From contig NZ_JAICDG010000002.1 of the NCBI RefSeq assembly GCF_022751215.1, positions 1,550,001 to 1,614,000 of the forward strand: a stretch of 64,000 nt of DNA, given 5' to 3'. A model generated the notes under the pieces. The model ran no database searches. It was given only the letters and a program-made list of their open reading frames with translations, and was not told where the DNA came from. Positions 10,501-18,454 of the stretch are shown here, in pieces. The stretch's first letter is position 1. Each line of letters begins with the position of its first letter. A program made the translations under genes and the position numbers. The stretch comes from Actinomadura terrae. Lineage in GTDB: Bacteria > Actinomycetota > Actinomycetes > Streptosporangiales > Streptosporangiaceae.

Positions 10501-12958
10501 GGAAGATCCGGAACACCGCCGCGTCCAGCTCGGGGGAGCGCTCCAGCTCGGTCACGCCGTAGTGGCCGAGCGCCTTGGCGAGCTTGGCCTGGAACGCCTC
10601 CGGCAGCCCGGCCCGCTCGACGTCCAGGCTCTGGAGGTAGGTGTGGAAGTACTCGCGGGCGCTGTGCACGTGGCCGCCGTCGGTGCCGTCGCCGCTCACG
10701 GGCCGGTCGCGGCCCAGCTCGGCGAGGTCGGCGAACACGTCGACCAGGCGCAGCTCCCCGAGCAGCGGCTGGTGCCCGTTCCGCTCGGCGGCCTTGCGCG
10801 CGTCGAGGTAGTCGTCCAGGACGCGGCGCTCGTCATGCGGGTCCACGTCGAAGCCCAGCAACAGGCTGCGCAGGTCCTCCTGGCCGCGGACGGCGCGGAC
10901 CCGCGCCGGGACCTCCTCGGGCGCGGCGGGCAGTTCCAGCTCGACGGTCGGCCCTTCCGCGGCCGCCTCGTCCTGCGCGCCGTCGGCGAGCGGCTCCAGC
11001 CGCAGCAGCGGCGCGCCGGTCTCGACCTGGCTCCCGACGGACACGACGCATTCCTTCAGCCGCGCCCGGAACGGCGCGCGCAGCACCGTCTCCATCTTCA
11101 TGCTCTCCAGCACCAGCACCGGCGCGCCCGCCTCGACCTCGTCGCCCGCCTTCAACGGCGTCGCGACGACCAGCGCGGGCGCGGGGGAGCGGACGACGCC
11201 GCCCTCGTCCCGGCTGACGCGGTGCGCCACCCCGTCGACCTCGACGAGGTGGATCGGCCCGTGCGTGCCGGTCAGCAGCCGGTACCGGACGCCGTTCACG
11301 GCGATCTGCCCGGTGTGCTTGCTGAAGCGGTCGAGCTCCACGTCGGCGGTGCGGACGTCCTCGCCCACGTCGAAGCCGACCCGGAACCGGTGCGCGCCGA
11401 CCCGCGCCACGCGCAGCCGGTAGGAGACGCCGCGCAGCTTGAGGTCCAGCGGGCGGCCGCTCTCGTGCCGCGCCTGCGGGCGCCCGCCGGACGCCGTCGA
11501 CAGCAGCCGCTGCCGCTCGGCGCGCTCCTCCTCCTCGTACGCCTCGATCGCGGCGGCGGCCAGCGCGACCGCCGAGTGCCGGTGCGAGACCAGCCCGCCC
11601 TCGCCGCGGACGCGGTCGATCCAGCCGGTGTCGGCGCTGCCGTCGATCACCTCGGGCCGGTCGAGCAGGTCGAGCACGAAGCTCTTGTTGGTCGCGCCGC
11701 CCTCGATGATCACGGTGGTCTCGGTCATCGCGCGGCGCAGCCGGCCGAGCGCCTCGTCCCGGTCCCGGCCGTAGGCGATGATCTTCGCGATCATCGAGTC
11801 GAAGTCGGCGGGGATCGTGTCGCCCTCGCGGACCCCGGTGTCCACCCGGACGCCGGGCCCGGCGGGCAGGTCGAGCCGCGCGATGCGGCCGGGGGAGGGG
11901 GCGAAGTCGCGGTCGGGGTCCTCGGCGTTCAGCCGCGCCTCGACGGCGTGCCCGCGCTCGACCGGCGGCTCGCCTTCGAGCCGTCCGCCGGACGCCACGT
12001 GCAGCTGGGCCTTGACCAGGTCGAACCCGGTGGTGGACTCGGTGATCGGGTGCTCGACCTGGAGCCGGGTGTTGACCTCCAGGAACGCGAACAGCCGCTC
12101 GCCGGGGTGGTAGAGGAACTCCACGGTCGCCGCGCCCCGGTAGCCGACCGCGAGCGCCAGCCGCTCGGCCGAGGACTTCAGCTCCGCCGCCTGCTCGGCG
12201 CTCAGCACCGGCGAGGCCGACTCCTCGATGACCTTCTGGTTGCGCCGCTGCACCGAGCAGTCGCGGACGCCGAGCGCCCACGCCGTCCCCTGCCCGTCGG
12301 CGATCACCTGGACCTCGACGTGCCGCGCGCCGGTGACCAGGCGCTCCAGGAACACGACGCCGCTGCCGAACGCCCGCGCGGCCTCCTGGCCGGTGCGCTC
12401 GTAGGCGTCCTCCAGCCCGGCCGGGTTCGTGACGACGCGGATGCCGCGCCCGCCGCCGCCCGCCGTCGCCTTCAGCATCAGCGGGTAGCCGATCTCGGAT
12501 GCCTTGGCCAGCGCGTCCTCCAGCGTCTCGACCGCCCCGCGGCTCCACGGCGCGACCGGGACCCCGACCTCCTCGGCGATCAGCTTCGCGCCGATCTTGT
12601 CGCCGAGCTTGCGCATCGCCTCCGGGCTCGGGCCGACGAACCTCACCCCGACCCGCTCGCACAGCTCCGCGAACGCCGGGTCCTCGGCGACGAAGCCCCA
12701 GCCGACCCAGGCCGCGTCCGCGCCGGACTCCACCAGCGCGCGCTCCAGCACCTTCAGGTCGAGGTACGGACGCGCGGACGCGGGCCCGAGATCGTAGGAC
12801 CGGTCGGCCTCCCGCACGAACGCCGCCGCGCGGTCGACGTCGGTGTGCAGGGCGACGGTCTCGATCCGGGTCCCGGTCTCCGCGGCGATGTCCCGTACTG
12901 CGTGGATGAGCCGCATGGCGGCCTCACCACGGTTGACGATGGCGACACGACTGAACAC
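7505..12958 (-). CDS. Single-chain biotin-dependent acyl-CoA carboxylase (BC-BCCP-CT fusion)
   Basis: 1,817 residues. Order: biotin carboxylase (~1-450, ATP-grasp with K-A-T-A-G-G-G-G-R-G-I), a linker domain, BCCP with E-S-M-K-M whose biotinylated lysine is Lys621, a central helical region (~650-1150), and a carboxyltransferase with both beta and alpha halves (~1200-1800; G-I-N-V-G-A-Q-P-Y-W-N-A-E). It should carboxylate an acyl-CoA (acetyl-, propionyl- or longer) to the malonyl-type product using ATP and bicarbonate. The layout resembles eukaryotic ACC rather than the usual split AccA/AccB actinomycete complex. The GTG start is 7 bases past GAGGAGGG. It may feed extender units to the downstream polyketide cluster, but that is inference. 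Confidence 0.92.
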   Translation of the reverse strand: MFSRVAIVNRGEAAMRLIHAVRDIAAETGTRIETVALHTDVDRAAAFVREADRSYDLGPASARPYLDLKVLERALVESGADAAWVGWGFVAEDPAFAELCERVGVRFVGPSPEAMRKLGDKIGAKLIAEEVGVPVAPWSRGAVETLEDALAKASEIGYPLMLKATAGGGGRGIRVVTNPAGLEDAYERTGQEAARAFGSGVVFLERLVTGARHVEVQVIADGQGTAWALGVRDCSVQRRNQKVIEESASPVLSAEQAAELKSSAERLALAVGYRGAATVEFLYHPGERLFAFLEVNTRLQVEHPITESTTGFDLVKAQLHVASGGRLEGEPPVERGHAVEARLNAEDPDRDFAPSPGRIARLDLPAGPGVRVDTGVREGDTIPADFDSMIAKIIAYGRDRDEALGRLRRAMTETTVIIEGGATNKSFVLDLLDRPEVIDGSADTGWIDRVRGEGGLVSHRHSAVALAAAAIEAYEEEERAERQRLLSTASGGRPQARHESGRPLDLKLRGVSYRLRVARVGAHRFRVGFDVGEDVRTADVELDRFSKHTGQIAVNGVRYRLLTGTHGPIHLVEVDGVAHRVSRDEGGVVRSPAPALVVATPLKAGDEVEAGAPVLVLESMKMETVLRAPFRARLKECVVSVGSQVETGAPLLRLEPLADGAQDEAAAEGPTVELELPAAPEEVPARVRAVRGQEDLRSLLLGFDVDPHDERRVLDDYLDARKAAERNGHQPLLGELRLVDVFADLAELGRDRPVSGDGTDGGHVHSAREYFHTYLQSLDVERAGLPEAFQAKLAKALGHYGVTELERSPELDAAVFRIFLSQQRAAADTAVIVALLRAWLREPPPDLTLREDVGLALERLVAATQVRFPVVCDLARGVVFAWFAQPLLRRNRARVYAEVRKHLRHLDANPDAPERGERIAEMVRSTEPLVRLLGQRLGRDGRDNSILLEVLTRRYYGNKGITGVRTREAAGCTFVVAERAGSAVVSAAVGFEALGGALDGLAELARGEEAIDADIYLAWERQPEDFGAMAEALQEVIDAHPLPEPVRRVTATVAGSGGAVMHHHFTFRPSEGGMVEERLIRGLHPYIAHRMQIERLSEFDLTRLPSSDEEVYLFQAVARGNPSDDRLVAFAQVRDLTELRDLDGRLVALPTAEDTIAACLDSIRRARSRRPSKKLFPTNRVVIYVWPPSHMTRAELETIAERVLPTAAGAGLEEMLFIARHRHERTGELRKIAVRVTFDAAGRSELHIGAPSDAPVEPIDGYRQKVLRASSRNTVYPYELVGLLGDFVEHDLDETHALVPVDRPKGRNTAAMVAGVVTTRTARHPQGVSRVVLLGDPTKSLGALSEPECRRVIGALDLAERMRVPLEWYALSSGARVSMESGTENMDWVAAALKRIVEFTQDGGEINIVVAGINVGAQPYWNAEATMLMHTKGILVMTPDSAMVLTGKQALDFSGGVSAEDNFGIGGYDRVMGPNGQAQYWAPNLAAARDVLMAHYDHTYVAPGEDGPRRASTTDPVDRDVSSFPHTVAGSDFATVGEIFSAEANPDRKKPFDIRTVMRALSDQDHPVLERWAGMADAETAVVQDVHLGGQPACLLGIESQAVPRRGFPPTDGPDSYTAGTLFPQSSKKAARAINAASGNRPLVVLANLSGFDGSPESMRKLQLEYGAEIGRAIVNFRGPIVFCVISRYHGGAFVVFSKALNPNMTVLALEGSFASVLGGAPAAAAVFAGEVNARTAADPRVRDLEGRVTAASGAERATLTAELDELRSSVRTEKLNEVAAEFDRVHDIRRAVEVGSVDAVIGAAELRPRIIAAITR

Positions 12959-13907
12959 CGTCCGAGCCCTCCTCTAGACCACCGATGTGCGCGCCGTGGA
13001 CACGGTCGGCCCCGGCCATGCTCACCCTTCCGCCTCCGGCCCGGCTGCGCCATGCCGCTGAGGGGGCAGGCTGAGCGCCCCCAGTTTGTGGGAAACATCC
13101 AAAAGCCGCCGCCCACCTGCACGCCCTCCGAGCATGCGCCACCCCGCCAGCGGCAACCTTGTCCCCACCTATAGCCCCCACCCTGACCAGGCGAAACGCC
13201 CGCCCACCACGCGGTATCCGAAGCTCCGATCAAGAAACCACCCCTCCGCTGGTAACCACACGCAACCAATGAATCACGCTCCGCGTCCACTCCCGTCCAG
13301 ACTTCCGACTCGCACGCCGACCCGCCCGCCGAGGACGCTTTTCGCCCCGGAGGGCATAACCGCTGAGCTATCCCCAGAATGGTCGAAGCGGTCTCAAAAA
13401 CGCCCAGTCAAATACCGCCTAAGCTCGCCCGGGCGCAAACATTGACAATTGCCGTTACAAGGCTGGTCACTTATCAACGAATCTCGGCAGGACGCGAGCT
13501 GGTCCGGCCCCTGATCTGCGCTGGTCTATTACGATGCGAATCGACGGCGCCCAATTGGCCCTTGCCCGCTATTCGGAGCGGCGGCTATCGTATAGCAAAT
13601 CCGATAGGAAGATTTCCTAGCGGACGAAAGCAATGCCCCGCCCCCCGCTCCCCGCTCCCCGCCATGGACGAGGTCGCCGACGGAAGTCACGGCTCCCACC
13701 GTCCAGGATCACATGGCTCCGCAGGCCATGCCCGACCGCCCACCCCTAGCCCGGGCGGTCGCGACGAAAGCCCGCCTCCAGGGCCCGGAGGCGGCGTTCG
13801 TCTCCTGAGCGAACCCGCCATCGCGGGGTCGCGTACCCGCCCTGCTCCGGTCCCGAGAGCAAGGGCTGGGGGTCGTCGGCGGCATGACGCCGATTGGAGA
13901 AACTGCC
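12959..13907. other. 949-bp stretch with no convincing gene
   Basis: This lies between the carboxylase start (leftward) and the trypsin-like gene (rightward). Long open frames here have an arginine/proline-rich composition, no ribosome site and no recognisable domain, so I treat them as chance frames. A distinctly AT-richer patch (about 13440-13640) includes TTGACA at 13442-13447 and several TATA-like words, and may hold a promoter. No tRNA, repeat array or transposase was seen. Confidence 0.55.
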
Positions 13908-14633
13908 ATGCGCAAGCTGATGCAAGCGACGCTGGGCGCGTGCGCCCTCGCCCTTGCGATGGGTGGCGCGACCGCCGCGAACGCGGCCCAGCCCCCCGCC
14001 CCCAGCGGTCCCGCGCCCATCATCGGCGGGCACAACGCGACTGAGACCTACCCCTGGATGGTGGCGCTCAGCAACGGCTGCGGCGGCAGCCTCGTCGCTC
14101 CCCAGTGGATCGTGACGGCGAACCACTGCGGCTCCGCGTCCTCGGGCCGGATCGGCTCGAACAGCAAGAGCTCCGGCGGCGAGGTCCGCTCGATCGACCG
14201 GCGGACCACCCGCTCGGGCACCGACCTCACGCTGATGCACCTGTCCACGCCCGCGACGGGCACGCCGGTGAAGATGGCGCAGAGCCAGCCCGCCGCGAAC
14301 ACCCCCGTCCGGCTGCTGGGCTTCGGCTGCATGAGCTGGCCGAGCTGCCGTAACGCCACCACGCTCCAGGAGATCGACCTGACCATCCTGCCGAGCGGCA
14401 ACTGCGCGGCCGGCGGCGGCACCGCGAACGACGTCTGCGTCTCGGGCGACCGCGGCCACTCCGCCTGCCACGGCGACTCCGGCGGCCCGGCGGTCACCGG
14501 CTCCAGCGGCAACTGGACGCTCGTCGGCGAGACCCACGGCCCGGGCGACAACCGCGGCGAGTGCGCGACCACCACGCTCTACACCGGCATCGCGCCGTAC
14601 CTGTCCTGGATCAACCAGCAGATCGGCAAGTGA
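13908..14633 (+). CDS. Secreted trypsin-like (S1) serine protease
   Basis: 241 residues with a Sec signal peptide (M-R-K-L..., cleavage expected after A-N-A), a short propeptide, then the mature start I-I-G-G-H-N. The catalytic triad is visible: His73 in T-A-N-H-C (canonical TAAHC), Asp106 in T-D-L-T-L, Ser191 in G-D-S-G-G-P. Cysteines are placed for the usual S1 disulfides. The start at 13908 with GGAG ~9 bases upstream is preferred over 13884. It should act outside the cell, cleaving after basic residues, and presumably needs propeptide removal. The metalloprotease gene 32 bases downstream suggests one secreted proteolytic operon. Confidence 0.92.
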   Translation: MRKLMQATLGACALALAMGGATAANAAQPPAPSGPAPIIGGHNATETYPWMVALSNGCGGSLVAPQWIVTANHCGSASSGRIGSNSKSSGGEVRSIDRRTTRSGTDLTLMHLSTPATGTPVKMAQSQPAANTPVRLLGFGCMSWPSCRNATTLQEIDLTILPSGNCAAGGGTANDVCVSGDRGHSACHGDSGGPAVTGSSGNWTLVGETHGPGDNRGECATTTLYTGIAPYLSWINQQIGK

Positions 14634-14665
14634 CGCAGGCTCCCCTCCTACCCGCAGGAGTTCCG

Positions 14666-15223
14666 ATGTCCATCCGCAAGATCATGGTGACGCTGGCCGT
14701 CACCCTCGGCCTGGCGATGCTGCTCCCGGCGCTGGTGGTCGACACCGCGTCCGCCGCGGCGCCCGCGGCCGTCCGCACGATCTACTACGACGCCAGCGCG
14801 TCGCAGGAGTTCAAGGCCGCCGTGGACGAGGGCGCCGAGGCCTGGAACGTGGCCGTGCCCACGATCAAGCTCGTCGCCGCCACCGGCGGCCAGGCGACCA
14901 TCAAGGTCTACGCCGACAACGGCTGGCCCCGCACGATCTCCTACGGCTTCGGCCAGGGCACGATCTACATGGGCCGCCAGGCCGTCCAGGACGGCTTCTA
15001 CCCGCCGCGGATCGCCGCGCACGAGCTCGGCCACGCGCTCGGCCTGCCCGACAACCGCAACGGCCGCTGTGACTACCTGATGTCCGGCCACAGCTCGCCG
15101 ACCTCGTGCAAGACCACCGCCCCGCACGCGACCGAGGCCGCCACGGTCCGCCGCAACGCGGGCGGCGGCTGGGTCACCACCCTCACCCGGCAGAACGCCT
15201 ACGCGAACTGCTACACCTTCTAA
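14666..15223 (+). CDS. Snapalysin-type secreted zinc metalloprotease
   Basis: 185 residues with a clear signal peptide (cleavage after T-A-S-A). The extended zinc motif H119-E-L-G-H123-A-L-G-L-P-D129 is the HExxHxxGxxD of the small M7 (snapalysin/SnpA) proteases of actinomycetes, where Asp is the third ligand. Four cysteines near the C-terminus probably form the two disulfides of the family. Its length matches a short-propeptide snapalysin. GCAGGAG lies 5 bases before the ATG. It is probably co-expressed with the trypsin-like protease just upstream, for extracellular protein degradation. Confidence 0.9.
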   Translation: MSIRKIMVTLAVTLGLAMLLPALVVDTASAAAPAAVRTIYYDASASQEFKAAVDEGAEAWNVAVPTIKLVAATGGQATIKVYADNGWPRTISYGFGQGTIYMGRQAVQDGFYPPRIAAHELGHALGLPDNRNGRCDYLMSGHSSPTSCKTTAPHATEAATVRRNAGGGWVTTLTRQNAYANCYTF

Positions 15224-15235
15224 CCCATCGCCCCA

Positions 15236-15269
15236 CACCGCGGGCACGAGCCAAGCCGTGCCCGCGGTG
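15236..15269. terminator. Bidirectional hairpin terminator
   Basis: A perfect 13-bp inverted repeat (CACCGCGGGCACG and its complement) with an 8-base loop sits between two convergent genes, 13 bases past the snapalysin stop and 15 bases before the DUF5995 stop. It has no clear U tract, as is common in high-GC actinomycetes. Confidence 0.8.
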
Positions 15270-15283
15270 CGGCACGTCCGGGG

Positions 15284-16054
15284 TCAGGTGGCGGGTTGTT
15301 GCATGGCCTGGTCCAGGTGGGTGATGACGGCCGGGACGTCGTGGCTCTCGCTGGCGCGGATCAGTTCCAGCGCCGGGCGGACGAGGCCGCCGGGTCGCGC
15401 GATCAGCCGGGCCAGGACGGCCGCGCGGACGTCCATGCGTTCGATCGTCGCCGCCTGCTCCGCGTCGTTCTGCCCCGCGAGCAGGACGGCGTTGTGCCAG
15501 GCCTCCTCGCGGGACTGGCGGATGCTGAAGTCCAGGATGTGCTCGTCGCTGCGCCCGCCCACCTGGTCGAGCAGCCACAGCAGCGGCGACACGTCGCCCA
15601 CCGCCGCCTGGACGGCCAGCACGACCCGCGTCAGGATCTCGTTGATCAGCAGGAAGTCGCGGCGCAGCGCGTGGATCTCCTCGCCCGGGCTCGTGCGCGC
15701 GGCGGCGACCGCGAGGTCGAGGCCGATGTGGGCGTTCACGCCGAGGATCAGGTGCTGGACGATGATCGTGTCGGCGTCGGTCAGCAGGCCGAACGTCTCG
15801 CGCCAGCAGCGGGGGCCGCTCCGGTCGCGCAGCCAGGCGTCGCGGGCCTCGAAGTAGCGGTTGCCGAAGTGGGTGTCGAAGCGGTCCATGCGGGGGCCGT
15901 CGTCGAACCGGCCCTCGTGGATCGCCGTGCGGACCTCGACGGTGACCTGCCGGTACAGCGCGGCGAAGTACCCCGCGCGGTCGCCGGTCCGGACGGCCTT
16001 TCCCACGATCTCGGCGAGCCCCGCGACGACTTCGTCGATGTTCTTCGCGGCCAT
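15284..16054 (-). CDS. DUF5995-family protein
   Basis: 256 all-helical residues. The conserved segment V-N-A-H-I-G-L-D-L (~residues 110-120) with a preceding D-x-F-D-T-H-F-G-N-R-Y-F matches the DUF5995 family as I recall it; the function is unknown. The conserved His/Asp pairs suggest a metal-binding helical bundle, but this is not established. The start at 16054 has an excellent GGGGAGGTGG site; an upstream in-frame extension to 16330 overlaps the neighbour and is not used. It lies 40 bases downstream of the Hsp70 operon's last gene on the same strand and has its own ribosome site. Confidence 0.7.
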   Translation of the reverse strand: MAAKNIDEVVAGLAEIVGKAVRTGDRAGYFAALYRQVTVEVRTAIHEGRFDDGPRMDRFDTHFGNRYFEARDAWLRDRSGPRCWRETFGLLTDADTIIVQHLILGVNAHIGLDLAVAAARTSPGEEIHALRRDFLLINEILTRVVLAVQAAVGDVSPLLWLLDQVGGRSDEHILDFSIRQSREEAWHNAVLLAGQNDAEQAATIERMDVRAAVLARLIARPGGLVRPALELIRASESHDVPAVITHLDQAMQQPAT

Positions 16055-16094
16055 ATGCCACCTCCCCAAAAATGCGGACTTTTGGTAGGAGCCG

Positions 16095-17579
16095 TTAATT
16101 GACGCCCGGGGGACGCGGGCCGAAGAACCAGTCTCCCTCCAGGCGCTCGCGAATGAGCTCGAATCTGTGAACCTTGGCCTTTTCGCTTTCCGGCAGCGGC
16201 TCGGAGCCCAGGGCCAGGAAGACGAGGGCGGCGAGGCCCGCGACGATGAGGACGACGACCCCGAGGGCGACCACCCCGCTTGAGAAGGCGGCGAGCCCGA
16301 GGGCGGTGCCCACGACGGCGGCCCCGGCACTGGAGGCGTAGAGCGCCGCCTGCCGTTTCCGGTGGCCTGACCGGCAGGTCGCGCAGCGCGGCACGTTCAC
16401 CGTCAGCACCTGCCAGGCGACGCGTCCCATATGGTGCTGGACGTTGCCGCTGAGCTTCTGCTCGTAGGCGCTCTCCTTGTCGGCCGGGTGCTCCTTGCAG
16501 AACCAGCAGGTCAGGTACATCAAATTGCTCTTGGCGATGTCGAGGCTGTCGGAGACGCGTTTGCGCACGGCGTTCGTCGCCGCGACCGCGAGCGCGCGTT
16601 CGAGCACCCGGACGGCGGGCGGCCAGTCGTCGGTCTTGTTGGCGTAGGGGATCACGCAGCCGAGCGCCCGGTTCGCGACGTCGTCCCGGGCGCCGCGCAG
16701 GACCGGGCTGTCGTCGGGGAGCGCGATCGCCAGGACGTCCAGCAGCGGCCCCGCCTGGTCGAGCAGGCGTTCGGCGGACTCGGCGCCCCGGGCCGGGTCG
16801 GCGTCGGCGGTGTTCTCGGCGTGCTCCCCGAGCGTCCGGAGCCGGGACGCGTCGGGCTCCACCGCGCGGCGCAGCGCCTCGGCGACGTCGAGCCGGGCGA
16901 AGCCCGACCGCTCCATGTGGACGATGTGGGCCTCGGCCTCGGGGCGGCGGCCGTCCCGGAGCGCGGTCACCGCGAGCCGCGCGTTGATGCCCAGCAGCGC
17001 TTCGGGCAGGTCAGCGCGGATGCGGGCGGCGGTGGCGGGGCCGAGGCGCGGGTCGTCGAAGTCGCGGGCGCGGGACTCCAGGAGCGTCCAGAAATTGCGG
17101 TCGTGGACGACCTTCACCCACGCCATGAACACCTCGGGCCAGGACGCCGTCCCGGACGCGTCGAGCGCGCGGGCGTGCGCGAGGACCGCCAGGTTGTGCC
17201 TGCCCACGGAGGACGCGGACTCCGTCCACAGGCGTTCGGCCTCGTCCAGGTCGCCGCGTCGCAGCGCCGTGAGCGCCAGATCGGGACGCCCCGGCTGCAC
17301 GGGCCAGAACCAGAACAGCTCGTCGAGCAGCCGCCGGGCCGGGTCGCGCAGCCGTTGCGCGGCCTCCTGGATCTCGGTCGCATCGGGATCGGGACCGAAC
17401 AGGACGCTCTCGGATGTGGAATCGGACCCGAAACGGTTCGCCACCCGCATCTTCTCAGCGTGCCGCCGGATTTCACGCGGGCTCGCAAGTATCCCCAGCC
17501 CCGTCACCCGGAACGCGTTCCTGCGATACAGATCGGGGCCCAACTCGTCCAGGAGCGGGCCGAACACGTCCTCGGTCAT
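16095..17579 (-). CDS. J-domain-like/zinc-ribbon membrane protein of the Hsp70 operon
   Basis: 494 residues. The N-terminus (~1-95) contains N-A-F-R-V-T-G-L-G followed by S-P-R-E-I-R-R-H-A-E and ends in D-E-L-F-W-F-W-P, a pattern seen in J-like proteins, but no HPD is visible. The middle is helical and repeat-like (~100-330). A CxxC...CxxC pair (C-W-F-C and C-A-T-C, ~residues 355-400) could hold zinc, and two hydrophobic helices lie near 410-460. It is therefore a probable inner-membrane partner of the operon's Hsp70. The ATG at 17579 sits 8 bases after AGGAG; a GTG at 17588 overlapping the upstream stop (GTGA) is the alternative start. Function is inferred from context only. Confidence 0.65.
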   Translation of the reverse strand: MTEDVFGPLLDELGPDLYRRNAFRVTGLGILASPREIRRHAEKMRVANRFGSDSTSESVLFGPDPDATEIQEAAQRLRDPARRLLDELFWFWPVQPGRPDLALTALRRGDLDEAERLWTESASSVGRHNLAVLAHARALDASGTASWPEVFMAWVKVVHDRNFWTLLESRARDFDDPRLGPATAARIRADLPEALLGINARLAVTALRDGRRPEAEAHIVHMERSGFARLDVAEALRRAVEPDASRLRTLGEHAENTADADPARGAESAERLLDQAGPLLDVLAIALPDDSPVLRGARDDVANRALGCVIPYANKTDDWPPAVRVLERALAVAATNAVRKRVSDSLDIAKSNLMYLTCWFCKEHPADKESAYEQKLSGNVQHHMGRVAWQVLTVNVPRCATCRSGHRKRQAALYASSAGAAVVGTALGLAAFSSGVVALGVVVLIVAGLAALVFLALGSEPLPESEKAKVHRFELIRERLEGDWFFGPRPPGVN

Positions 17580-17584
17580 CGCCC

Positions 17585-18454
17585 TCACTCCTGACCGGCC
17601 GGGGAGATCCGCAGGCCGACGGTCCGGTTCCGGGCGGGGGAGCGGTCACCTTCGAGGGCGGACGCGGCGCCGAGGGTCGACACCGTGAACCTGCCGGTCG
17701 GTATCCCCGCGCGGTCGTGGAGCAGTTCCCGGACGACCATCGCCCGCAGCGTCCCGAGTTCGGTGTTGGTCGCATACCCGCGCCCGGGCGGCACCGGCTG
17801 GTCGTCGGTGTGCCCGATGACGGCCACCGAAATGCGCGTCGCATAAGGCCGCAGCCGCGTCCCGAGCGCGGCCAGAACAGAACGCCCATCCCGCGACAAC
17901 CGCACCCCGTCCAGAAACAGGCCCTTACTAAAACTGACGGAAATCTCCCCTTGGCGGCGCCGCACGACCGCCCCCGGCACCCCGAGATCCATCCCCGCCA
18001 GCACATCCGCCGTGGGCGACGGCCGCACCGGCGCCGGAGCAACCGGAACCGTCCGCACCACCACAGGCGGCGGCGTGGAGCCGTCCTCCCCGAAACTCAC
18101 CACGCCCAGGACGACGGCCGCCACCCCCACCACCGCCACCGCATAAGGCCAGGCAGGACGCGTCGTCCGCCGCGCGCGGGCCATCGCGACCCGCCGCCGG
18201 CACTCCGCGATCTCCGGGGACCCCGGGGCGAGGTGCTCGGCCTCGTCCCAGGCCGCGTCCGCCTCGTCCAGCCGTCCCTGCTGGGCATGGATGCGGGCCA
18301 GCAGGTCCAGCAGCGGGACGCTCGGCTCGATGTCGCGCCCCGCCTCCGTCAGGATCGCCTCGGCCTGGGCGTAGCGGCCGTGCCGGGCCAGCGTGCGGGC
18401 CTGCGCCAGCGCCAGCTCGCGGGTCGCGAGCAGCAGCGGTGCCTGGTCGGCCAT
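17585..18454 (-). CDS. TPR-like, single-pass, OmpA-like C-terminal domain protein
   Basis: 289 residues: N-terminal helical tetratricopeptide-like region (~10-90, A-R-I-H-A-Q-Q-G-R-L-D-E-A-D), a basic stretch, one membrane helix (~100-118), a Pro-rich linker, then an OmpA/MotB-like domain with the V-I-G-H-T-D-D core and N-R-T-V near the end, which in the family binds peptidoglycan. The predicted topology is cytoplasmic TPR plus an external wall-binding domain. Its ATG overlaps the Hsp70 stop by one base (TGATG) and its stop overlaps the next gene, so the set is translationally coupled. It could tether the chaperone system to the cell envelope. Confidence 0.72.
   Translation of the reverse strand: MADQAPLLLATRELALAQARTLARHGRYAQAEAILTEAGRDIEPSVPLLDLLARIHAQQGRLDEADAAWDEAEHLAPGSPEIAECRRRVAMARARRTTRPAWPYAVAVVGVAAVVLGVVSFGEDGSTPPPVVVRTVPVAPAPVRPSPTADVLAGMDLGVPGAVVRRRQGEISVSFSKGLFLDGVRLSRDGRSVLAALGTRLRPYATRISVAVIGHTDDQPVPPGRGYATNTELGTLRAMVVRELLHDRAGIPTGRFTVSTLGAASALEGDRSPARNRTVGLRISPAGQE

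Noticed and set aside
6968..13174. 2,068-residue plus-strand frame
   Set aside because: Antisense shadow of the carboxylase; repetitive Arg/Gln/Val composition typical of high-GC shadow frames.
13379..14044. 221-residue plus-strand frame before the trypsin gene
   Set aside because: Overlaps the protease signal peptide in another frame, no ribosome site, low-complexity composition.
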